Source: CAYZTD01 sp964638155 (GTDB lineage Archaea > Thermoplasmatota > E2 > DHVEG-1). Taken from it: DNA of 64,000 nucleotides. The stretch is from contig CAZWYI010000007.1 in assembly GCA_964638155.1 (NCBI GenBank), positions 1 to 64,000 of the forward strand, given 5' to 3'. The position numbers and the translations under genes were made by a program. The notes below the pieces were generated by a model. The model was not told where the DNA came from and did not search any database. It worked only from the letters and a program-made list of their open reading frames with translations. Shown here one piece after another: positions 33,983-41,144 of this stretch. Numbering within the stretch: the first letter of the stretch is position 1; each line of letters starts with the position of its first letter.

Positions 33983-34039
33983 GAACCCCAGGCCAATCGG
34001 TTAAGAGCCGATTGCTCTACCTAGCTGAGCTACAAGCCC
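33966..34039 (-). tRNA. tRNA-Lys (anticodon CTT)
   Basis: A complete 74-base cloverleaf on the minus strand. The acceptor is GGGCTTG paired with CAAGCCC, the anticodon stem-loop reads ATCGG-CTCTTAA-CCGAT with anticodon CTT (lysine), and the T loop is TTCGAAT. No intron and no encoded CCA. It forms the intact right end of the island, and its 3' end is duplicated at 23040-23057. Confidence 0.95.
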
Positions 34040-34133
34040 ATCAAGAAAAACATAGGGAGAAACAAGACGGCATATTTAGGCTTAACGATACCAAACAGCT
34101 CAAAAGTATTTACAACCATTTTACCATTTTTTC

Positions 34134-34706
34134 TCATTTAATTATTTCCCAATAACCGCCTTTTGCAGGCCCAACTCTTTTTAGAACTCCATCTTCTCGT
34201 AATTTTCTAATTTGCCACTCAACACCTTTTTCAGATATCCCTATCTTAGCTGCAATTTTTTTCATTGAAATCTGAGGATTCTCTTTAATTAAGAAAATAA
34301 TTTTCTCTCTAGTTTTCTCCCTAGTTTTCTCCCTAGTTTTCTCCCAACTTTCTCCCCTGTTTTCTCCTTTAGGGGCAGAAAATGTTATGTGAAAATGATG
34401 ATCTGTTGGTTTAATCTCTACTTTGTTATTATTTTTCTTGCATTCCTCTTGTATCCTTTTTATTCCTGTGCCGACTTTTTCCATAAAATAAGTTCGCGAT
34501 AAAAGGTCCGCGAGAAGTGTATTTCTAGGTTTACTTACGGTCCCAAATTCCTCTTTTTTAAGATATGGAACAAGACCGCCAGGGTTATTGATACAAATAA
34601 AATCCTTCATTTTCTCGACAGCAACTTCACCACAAAAATTGTTATTAATCTTTTTCATCAATTTTAGAAATATATTTTGCATCAATTCCATCTGTAATAT
34701 ATACAT
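34134..34706 (-). pseudogene. Truncated COG2865-type gene (ATPase end plus winged helix)
   Basis: The readable part is the C-terminal half of an AlbA_2/COG2865 protein: INNPGGLVPYLKKEEFG, EKVGTGIKRI and a C-terminal winged helix (QISMKKIAAKIGISEKGVEW). The AlbA_2 domain and the front of the ATPase are gone, and the first ~30 residues overlap kptA in another frame and look unrelated. It is a truncated relative of the gene at 29118-30476, just outside the island. An EKTR tandem repeat (34309-34344) sits in the linker. Confidence 0.7.
34309..34344 (-). repeat. 12-bp tandem repeat encoding EKTR units
   Basis: Three perfect copies of ctagttttctcc, with degenerate copies on either side. The period of 12 keeps the frame. 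It is in the same domain linker as the GTVSDT repeat of the intact homologue. Confidence 0.75.
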
Positions 34707-35286
34707 CTTTTCCAGCGTGATATATTTTTATACCATCTTTTTTTGCTTTTTTTCCATCTATTTTTAGAATTATTGGTTCATCAGTTCTAACCCTTCCTGC
34801 TTCTTGTGCTTTTTGAATAGTACCTGAAAGATGCACATTTTTTCGATCAGTTGGATTAAGACCTCCTTCTAAAATCATATCTGTTTCTTCTTCAGTTACA
34901 GGATAATAGAATTCATCAATTTCAGCCTCAGGTAAATCAGATAGATCTACATCAATAGTATGGCCATATGTTGCTCTAACCATTCCCCCATCTATTTGAT
35001 ATCTATCACGGGGGTCTGTTTCAACAAGAGCTTTTATATGTTTTTTTCTAAGCCAGTTAAAACCAGATCTACTTGTTCCTATTGCATCTATTAAATCTCT
35101 TATATCAACCCATCCATGACCATCCATCATCACACCAAGTTTTTCAGGAAAATGTCTAAGAGTTCCAGCCATTATTCTACTGAGTGAGCTAAGCTCCCCA
35201 TCATTCATTATAAATTTTCCTTCTTTTTCGCAAATTGGACAGTTTTTATCTCGGAAATATCCATGTTCTTCACATTCTGATAACAT
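34645..35286 (-). CDS. kptA: RNA 2'-phosphotransferase (Tpt1/KptA)
   Basis: This enzyme removes a 2'-phosphate from RNA by transfer to NAD+, giving nicotinamide and ADP-ribose 1,2-cyclic phosphate. The protein has an N-terminal zinc-binding segment (CEEHGYFRDKNCPICEK), typical of archaeal KptA, then SRIMAGTLRHFPEKLGVMMD, YGHTIDVDL and NVHLSGTIQKAQEAG; these carry the usual R-H-R-R type catalytic residues. The ATG at 35286 is preferred over the TTG at 35295. The 3' end overlaps the truncated COG2865 frame by 62 bases. A macro-domain gene lies divergently 118 bases away. Confidence 0.93.
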   Translation of the reverse strand: MLSECEEHGYFRDKNCPICEKEGKFIMNDGELSSLSRIMAGTLRHFPEKLGVMMDGHGWVDIRDLIDAIGTSRSGFNWLRKKHIKALVETDPRDRYQIDGGMVRATYGHTIDVDLSDLPEAEIDEFYYPVTEEETDMILEGGLNPTDRKNVHLSGTIQKAQEAGRVRTDEPIILKIDGKKAKKDGIKIYHAGKDVYITDGIDAKYISKIDEKD

Positions 35287-35403
35287 ACTTACCAAAAGAC
35301 CTTAATAAAAATACTCAGTATAAAATTTTTTACTCACCTATTTGTTGTCTTTTATGTTACTTACAAAAAAAATTTAAGTTAGTTTTAGAAAAAAGGTGAA
35401 AGT

Positions 35404-35937
35404 ATGAAAAAAATAAAAATTAAAGATTCCTATCTAGAAATTACTATTGGAGATATTACAAAACAAAAAACTGATGCAGTTGTAAACGCTGCAAATAAAA
35501 GACTTGCTACTGGTGGGGGCGTAGCAGGTGCAATTCATAGAGCAGCAGGCCCCAAGCTTTGGCAAGAATGCAAAAAATTAGGTGGATGTAAAACTGGTGA
35601 AGCAAAACTTACAAAAGCATATGATCTACCTTCAAAATATATTATTCATACAGTAGGACCAGTCTATTCTGGTTCAGAAAGCGATCCGAAAAATTTAGCT
35701 TCTTGCTATAAAGAAAGTTTAAAAATAGCTCAAAAAAATGATATCAAAAGTATTTCTTTTCCTGCACTAAGTACAGGTTATTTTGGATATCCAATGAGGG
35801 ATGCTGCAAAAATTGCTCTGAAAACTATAATAGATGAGTTGTCAAAGGGAACTAATATAGAATTAGTAAAGTTTGTGTTATATGATGATAATTCTTATAG
35901 CATTCATAAAGAAGTTTTAGATTCTATTTTATCTTGA
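35404..35937 (+). CDS. Macro-domain ADP-ribose processing protein
   Basis: A 177-residue macro domain of the MacroD/Appr-1-p type. The signature is AVVNAANKRLATGGGVAGAIHR (residues about 24-45), with PALSTGYFGYP at the ADP-ribose site. Known family members remove ADP-ribose from proteins or process ADP-ribose phosphates. Its divergent neighbour, KptA, makes ADP-ribose cyclic phosphate, so this gene may recycle that product; the link is inference. The AGGTGA before the ATG gives a clear ribosome-binding site. Confidence 0.9.
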   Translation: MKKIKIKDSYLEITIGDITKQKTDAVVNAANKRLATGGGVAGAIHRAAGPKLWQECKKLGGCKTGEAKLTKAYDLPSKYIIHTVGPVYSGSESDPKNLASCYKESLKIAQKNDIKSISFPALSTGYFGYPMRDAAKIALKTIIDELSKGTNIELVKFVLYDDNSYSIHKEVLDSILS

Positions 35938-36035
35938 GACTACAATGGTAACTTAATTATCTAATAAATAGCTGGAATTAGTTATACCATACATATTTTT
36001 GTACTAAATAATGATTACATGTCTTAGGTGAAGAA

Positions 36036-36737
36036 GTGGACGATAGAAAAGAACTTAAAAGATTAGCAGGAGAAAAAGCAGTTGAGCTAATAGAAGATGG
36101 TATGATCTTAGGTCTTGGTACAGGTTCAACGGTAGAATATGCTTTGAGAAAACTAGGGAAAAAAGTTAGAAATGAAGGTTTAAAAATTAAGGGAATACCA
36201 ACTTCCATTCATACAAAAAGGATTGCAAAAGAGGAAAAAATTCCTTTAACTACTCTTGAAGAAAACCCAGAGATTGATCTAACTATCGATGGTGCTGACG
36301 AAGTAGATTCTTATCTAAATTTAATAAAGGGCGGTGGAGGAGCTTTAACCCGTGAAAAAATTATTGCGTTTAACTCAAAAAAAGTAGTAATTGTTGTAGA
36401 TGATTCAAAAGTTGTTAAAGCTCTCGGAATAGATTTCGATCTACCTGTTGAAGTTGTAAAATTTGGCTGGACTGCTACAAAAAAATCTATTGAAAAATTC
36501 AACTGCGAGATAAAACTAAGAGAGATTATGGAAAATGAACCATATATAACAGATAATGGCAACTATATTCTTGATTGTGAATTCGAAAGAATTCAAGATC
36601 CTGAAGAACTTGAAAGTGATTTAAATATAATACCAGGTGTTGTAGAAAATGGATTATTTGTAGATCTTGCAGATGAAATAATCGTAGGTGGAAAACAAGG
36701 AATTGTTACTCTTGATAAAGAAAAATCCGTTGTTTAA
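36036..36737 (+). CDS. rpiA: Ribose 5-phosphate isomerase A
   Basis: It interconverts ribulose 5-phosphate and ribose 5-phosphate. At 233 residues it is full length. GLGTGSTVE (about residues 27-35) binds the phosphate, TIDGADEVD gives the active-site acidic residues, and KGGGGALTREKI carries the catalytic lysine region. The start is GTG at 36036 behind AGGTGA. The gene is followed after 2 bases by a lipid-kinase-like gene, so it probably heads a small operon. Confidence 0.95.
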   Translation: MDDRKELKRLAGEKAVELIEDGMILGLGTGSTVEYALRKLGKKVRNEGLKIKGIPTSIHTKRIAKEEKIPLTTLEENPEIDLTIDGADEVDSYLNLIKGGGGALTREKIIAFNSKKVVIVVDDSKVVKALGIDFDLPVEVVKFGWTATKKSIEKFNCEIKLREIMENEPYITDNGNYILDCEFERIQDPEELESDLNIIPGVVENGLFVDLADEIIVGGKQGIVTLDKEKSVV

Positions 36738-36739
36738 AA

Positions 36740-37447
36740 ATGGTTAATAACGTCAAATTTAAAATAAAAGAGACAAGAGAAAAACTAATAAATACAAAAG
36801 ATAAAATTAACTCTATATCTTTTGATGCACACTGGTACAGGAGAGTATTTCATACTTTTGGTGCCTCATTTGTTTTTTATTATATGCTTCCAGAGTTGGA
36901 ATGGATTGATTTATTAAAAATAGTGTTTCCAACAGCAATTGTAATATTTGCAATATCACTTGAGTTATTAAGACTAAAAGGATTTGTTTCAAGCAATCAT
37001 TTTTTTGGACTTAGAATGTATGAAAAAAAAAGAATAGGAAGCTATGTTTTTTTTGCATTAGGAATACTTATACTTTTAATGTTTTTTCCTCAGCAGATAG
37101 CAATACCTTGTATTTTATGTGCATGTCTTGGTGACCCGATAATTGGTGAAGTGCGAAATCATTTTGATAAAAAATTTTCTTATTTTGCTGGTTTTATTTT
37201 ATGTATGTCTTTTTTTATGATAGCATGGTACAAAGCCCATATCTTTCTATTCTTAATTGTATCTATAGTTGGAGGATTAGGTGCACTTATTGGTGAAACA
37301 AAGAAGTTCTATTGGTTAGATGATGATTTTTTAATTCAGATTCTACCAGCAATCTTAGTGTTAATTATTTGGTTTGCAATACCGTATCTAGGTTTTAACT
37401 ATCCTGATTTAGTTATTTATCCTTTTGAATGGCCGTGGGGCGTATGA
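36740..37447 (+). CDS. SEC59/dolichol-kinase-like membrane protein
   Basis: A 235-residue polytopic protein. HWYRRVFHTFGASFVFYY and the later CACLGDPIIGEVRNHF match the CTP-dependent SEC59/phosphatidate cytidylyltransferase-like superfamily, with the conserved L-G-D-P segment. In archaea members act in isoprenoid phosphate metabolism, such as dolichol or geranylgeraniol phosphorylation. It would fit supply of lipid carriers for the glycosylation module, but this is inference. It is translationally close to rpiA and to the next small membrane gene. Confidence 0.75.
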   Translation: MVNNVKFKIKETREKLINTKDKINSISFDAHWYRRVFHTFGASFVFYYMLPELEWIDLLKIVFPTAIVIFAISLELLRLKGFVSSNHFFGLRMYEKKRIGSYVFFALGILILLMFFPQQIAIPCILCACLGDPIIGEVRNHFDKKFSYFAGFILCMSFFMIAWYKAHIFLFLIVSIVGGLGALIGETKKFYWLDDDFLIQILPAILVLIIWFAIPYLGFNYPDLVIYPFEWPWGV

Positions 37448-37448
37448 T

Positions 37449-37721
37449 ATGAATAAAAAAGAAATGGAATATGTAGAAAACGACGAGAATACTTTAAAAG
37501 TAATTAAAACAGAGATACTTTTCACTCCTATTCTTATAATCATTCCACTTATAGTTGGAATTTTATTGATAAACGATTGGTATTTTAGAGATTTCATCAA
37601 AGGAGAATTTAATCTATATGGCGAGCTTGTGATAGGTTTAATAATTATTTTTGGAAATATTGTATTTGATTTTTTCTTGATTAAATCTTTTAAAGAGAAA
37701 AATTTCTTAAAAAAAGTTTAA
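37449..37721 (+). CDS. Small two-helix membrane protein
   Basis: About 90 residues with two predicted membrane helices (about residues 21-42 and 55-80, TEILFTPILIIIPLIVGI and LVIGLIIIFGNIVFDF). I recognise no family. The ATG at 37449 is 1 base past the stop of the dolichol-kinase-like gene, so the two are likely co-translated; an in-frame TTG at 37425 inside the previous gene is less likely. It converges on the exporter gene with a 6-base gap. Confidence 0.55.
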   Translation: MNKKEMEYVENDENTLKVIKTEILFTPILIIIPLIVGILLINDWYFRDFIKGEFNLYGELVIGLIIIFGNIVFDFFLIKSFKEKNFLKKV

Positions 37722-37727
37722 ACTTTT

Positions 37728-39968
37728 TTATTTAAAAATTTTTAAATCATATACAGCAGGAAGTATTAATGCTGCAGCTATACATGACGCTGCAGTCATA
37801 AATATTACAACAGTTATAAATTCCTGCATAGAAGGAATATTTATCAAATATATAGAACTCATTCCTGCAATAGTTGTTAATGCAGCTTCTACTAATGATA
37901 GCCCTGTTTTTTCTATTGCTTTTTTTGTCGCATTTATTTTTGATAAACCTTTTTCCATTTCTTCTCTAACTCTGTGTGTAATATGTACACCATAGTCAAT
38001 ACCTATCCCTACCATAATTGATGCAATAGTAATTGTAATAATTGAAAGAGGTATATCCGTTGCTACTAAAAAACCTGGTTCCCAAGTGAGAACGAAAAAC
38101 ACTGGAACCATTGTAAGAACGCCATATATTGACGAGTTGAAAATAAGTATTAATGCTGCGAGAACAAGTATCAATGCTATTATCATAGATCTTATCTGTT
38201 CATCATAGAGCTTTTCATTTACTGCTACATATATTGCATCCTGACCTGTAAGTTTTGAGACTCTACCATTTTCTGGAAGAACTGTATTTTCTGCTATTTT
38301 ATTTATGTCGTATACTATATCTGAAGTTTCCTCAATACTTAACCCAACAGGAATTGTTACTAAAACAATTGTTTTTGATTTATCTTTGTTTACTGCTCCT
38401 TCTTGAGCAATTCTATCAAAGGTTATATTACTTAAATCTGCTAAATCTGAAAATTTTTCTAATATTTTATTTCTTGTAAGTAACTCATTTACTTCGACAA
38501 GTATATCTGCAATAGAAGAAACTCTAACTCCTTTAGAACGCATTTTTTCTTCCATTTCATATATTTTTTCAATAACTTCTGGGTTTTCAAGTCCATGTGG
38601 ATCTGTTTCAATTAAAAGTGCATTAAAGTTTCCGCCGCCAAACTTTTCAGAGTATTCTTTCATATAATCAATTTCTGGTACATCTGCTGGAGCCATGTCA
38701 AAATAATTTACATCAGTATCTATCTCTGGAATTAATATAAGAGACATAACTGAGAAAAATATAGCTATTATTATCATTCTTTTACGATATTTCAAAGCAA
38801 AGTTAGCTAATTTTTTCCAAGTAGCTAATTCGTTTGTCTTTTCAAAGTTTAGAATTAATACCAAACAAGGCACAAGTATGATAGCAGATATAAAACAGAA
38901 GAAAATACCAATTGCACATCCAAAGCCAAAAGTAACCATTGGACTCATTTCAGAAATCATTAATGATCCAAAACCAATAATTGTAGTAACAGTTGAAAGT
39001 AGAACTGCTTTTCCTGTTGATCGAAGTATTTTTTCTACTCTATCTACATCATTTTTAATATTTTTCTCTTCAGCAAGTCTATTCATCAGATGAATAGAAT
39101 AATCAACACCTAACCCCATCAAAAGAGCAACTATTGCAACAGATATTAGTGTTAAGTCTGGTGCCACTATTCCAAGTATTCCAAATGTCAATGCTAGTGA
39201 AAATGCTGGAGGGATAAAAGCAATAAGTATTCCTTTTATGTTTCTGTGAAAGATAAAAATAACAATTGATATGAAAATTATTGAAAAGATAAAAACAATT
39301 CTTAATTTTGCCATACTTTCTTTCTGTATTGCTTTCTGCATGGGTATGGTGCCTGTAATTTTCATAAAGGTATCTTTTGTACTTTCGTTTTTTACAACAT
39401 TTTCAACGTTATTTAAGATCTTTTCAAAATTAGCATCATCTCTTAGTTGAATTATCATTACAGCATGTTTGTTGTCACTAGTATATAACGCACCTTTTAG
39501 CCTTCTGATAGTTTCTCTCTGCATGTACTTTAAAATAGTGTCATGATCATCAGGTATTTGATCGCTAGCTTCACCTAACGGTGATCTTTTATTATTTTCT
39601 TCTCTAATGTATTTTGATAAACAGTTTATTGAAATAATTCCTGTATCTTTTCCTTCAATTTGAGGATATTCATATAAAACCCTATAGATGGAATCCATTT
39701 CATTAAGAACGGTAGGATATGTAACCTGTGGGGGATCTCTATTTGTTTGATCGACAAGAATAACAATTGTAGAGCCCACCTGAAATTCTTCATCTATTTC
39801 TTCCCAAAGTTGAATTGCTGGGTTATCTTGTGGTAAATAACTAGCATAATCAGCAACCATTTGAACATTTACAGCTTGTGAGCCAATTAAGACAGTAAAT
39901 AATGTGAATAGCAATATGATCAGATGAGGTCTTTTTGAAAGAATTTTTGCTATTGATCTAACATTCAT
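37728..39968 (-). CDS. RND/MMPL-family exporter (HAE3-like)
   Basis: A 746-residue membrane protein with two repeats of one helix plus a large external loop plus five helices. The two GVDYSIHLMNRLAEE and GIDYGVHITHRVREEM segments (with Asp in the fourth helix) are the proton-relay signatures of the hydrophobe/amphiphile exporter-3 family. Such proteins move lipids or hydrophobic molecules across the membrane. The start overlaps the stop of a small winged-helix regulator by 4 bases, so regulation of export by that protein is likely. Confidence 0.9.
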   Translation of the reverse strand: MNVRSIAKILSKRPHLIILLFTLFTVLIGSQAVNVQMVADYASYLPQDNPAIQLWEEIDEEFQVGSTIVILVDQTNRDPPQVTYPTVLNEMDSIYRVLYEYPQIEGKDTGIISINCLSKYIREENNKRSPLGEASDQIPDDHDTILKYMQRETIRRLKGALYTSDNKHAVMIIQLRDDANFEKILNNVENVVKNESTKDTFMKITGTIPMQKAIQKESMAKLRIVFIFSIIFISIVIFIFHRNIKGILIAFIPPAFSLALTFGILGIVAPDLTLISVAIVALLMGLGVDYSIHLMNRLAEEKNIKNDVDRVEKILRSTGKAVLLSTVTTIIGFGSLMISEMSPMVTFGFGCAIGIFFCFISAIILVPCLVLILNFEKTNELATWKKLANFALKYRKRMIIIAIFFSVMSLILIPEIDTDVNYFDMAPADVPEIDYMKEYSEKFGGGNFNALLIETDPHGLENPEVIEKIYEMEEKMRSKGVRVSSIADILVEVNELLTRNKILEKFSDLADLSNITFDRIAQEGAVNKDKSKTIVLVTIPVGLSIEETSDIVYDINKIAENTVLPENGRVSKLTGQDAIYVAVNEKLYDEQIRSMIIALILVLAALILIFNSSIYGVLTMVPVFFVLTWEPGFLVATDIPLSIITITIASIMVGIGIDYGVHITHRVREEMEKGLSKINATKKAIEKTGLSLVEAALTTIAGMSSIYLINIPSMQEFITVVIFMTAASCIAAALILPAVYDLKIFK

Positions 39969-40363
39969 GTTTTATCAGCTCGCTCTATAATGTTTATTTC
40001 AACGGAGTTGTACTTTCTCTCTTTTGATGAACCCAGGTTTGCAATTTCATTTAATTTTTCTTCAATTTCTCTTGAGTATCTTTTTAAAAGTTCAATTGGT
40101 GGAATTGGATAATATAAATACGGATTCTTCCCGATTTTTTCGTTTACTTCTTTCCTTCTATATATTTGATTTTGCTCAAACATTTTAGAAAGTGTTTCTC
40201 TAACTGTACTTGGATGCAGTTTTGTTCCTTTTATTATATCTTCAGTTTTTGCACCATTTTTTCTTAGAAGGTATACATAAATTCGAGATCTAGCTCTGGA
40301 CTTCAGTATATGATGTACTGATTTCTCTATTTTTTTTGTAACTTTAATTCCAGATCTCGGCAT
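39965..40363 (-). CDS. Winged-helix regulator of the exporter
   Basis: A 132-residue protein with one winged helix (KSRARSRIYVYLLRKNGAKTEDIIKG, HPSTVRETLSKMFEQN) near residues 18-75, followed by a basic wing and a C-terminal helix. It resembles TrmB/ArsR-like archaeal regulators. It overlaps the exporter gene by 4 bases and therefore probably controls that operon. A nested palindrome lies 70-120 bases upstream of the start and could be its operator. Confidence 0.75.
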   Translation of the reverse strand: MPRSGIKVTKKIEKSVHHILKSRARSRIYVYLLRKNGAKTEDIIKGTKLHPSTVRETLSKMFEQNQIYRRKEVNEKIGKNPYLYYPIPPIELLKRYSREIEEKLNEIANLGSSKERKYNSVEINIIERADKT

Positions 40364-40431
40364 TATTTTTGCACCTTTTTTATTAAATTATTTCTATAAT
40401 AATGTTGTTTTATAGGTTTAAATAGTTTTCT

Positions 40432-40485
40432 ATTTTGTCGCCCTGAAGACGATAAAACATTTTATCGGATAAAACACGACAAAAT
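40432..40485 (+). promoter_or_regulatory. Nested palindrome, candidate operator
   Basis: attttgtcg (40432-40440) pairs with cgacaaaat (40477-40485), and inside it cgataaa (40450-40456) pairs with tttatcg (40461-40467). gataaaaca is also directly repeated (40451, 40468). It lies upstream of the regulator-exporter operon's TATA box (about 40408-40415 on the minus strand). Confidence 0.45.
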
Positions 40486-40590
40486 TAAGAGAAAAAACCT
40501 ATTTTCAAAAATTATTTAATAGAAATTTAATTTTCTGAATTTAAAAAGTAAAATAGATGATAATCAAAAAGATAAAAGAACAATAAAAAA

Positions 40591-40948
40591 ATGAAAGATC
40601 TTGAAAAAGCACTTTTAACAAACATGAAAGATAACATTCATAATAAATAACATGAATTTCCAAAAATATATGCCGCAATTGTAGATGTTAATTTAACTGC
40701 TCTTGTCGCAATGATTATAATATCTTCATTTTTTTAGCGACCTTTAGATTAATAAACTCCGGGCGTTCATTTTACGCAACTATTTCACTTACACTTCAAG
40801 TATTAACAAATTTAGGAGTATATCTAGCAAAAATCAGTGATGAAAGTTTGATAAAATAGGACATACAAATATCTAGTTGTATGAATAATTACTGCAGGCT
40901 TATGCGTTTTATCCCCAGTTCTTCTCAGCGGAGATAATTTAATATAAA
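40591..40948 (+). pseudogene. Decayed membrane-protein gene
   Basis: The 781 bases from 40364 to 41144 hold no intact gene. From the ATG at 40591 a frame reads for 19 codons to a stop, then on in the same frame (IYAAIVDVNLTALVAMIII) to another stop at 40735-40737. A second frame then carries FYATISLTLQVLTNLGVYLA to a stop, and a hydrophobic piece ITAGLCVLSPVLLSGDN follows. These look like broken membrane helices of one lost gene, with stops and a frameshift. I cannot name the family. Confidence 0.45.
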
Positions 40949-41070
40949 GAGATAATAATTTTAGCAAAGTTTTATTTTATATATTTAAAAGTTTTCAAAT
41001 TTATAGATAGATTAAAATATCATTTTTCTATTTGTCTTAGTAAATATATAATTATGCATATATAGCAATG

Positions 41071-41079
41071 TTTATATAT
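41071..41079 (+). promoter_or_regulatory. TATA box of the Cys-rich surface protein gene
   Basis: tttatatat lies in a strongly AT-rich stretch, 66-74 bases before the ATG at 41145. GAGGAGG (41114-41120) and a purine-rich AGGGGGAAAA (41128-41137) lie between; the latter is at the right distance for ribosome binding. Confidence 0.45.
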
Positions 41080-41144
41080 TGTTATATGTATAAATATTTG
41101 AGAATCCTATATTGAGGAGGCCATTATAGGGGGAAAACAAAAAC

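Noticed and set aside
33928..34155. A plus-strand frame that spans tRNA-Lys
   Set aside because: The sequence is the complement of the tRNA and its flanks; the tRNA is complete, so no protein is claimed.
36311..36562. Minus-strand frame inside rpiA
   Set aside because: It is a shadow frame; rpiA is complete and carries all family motifs.
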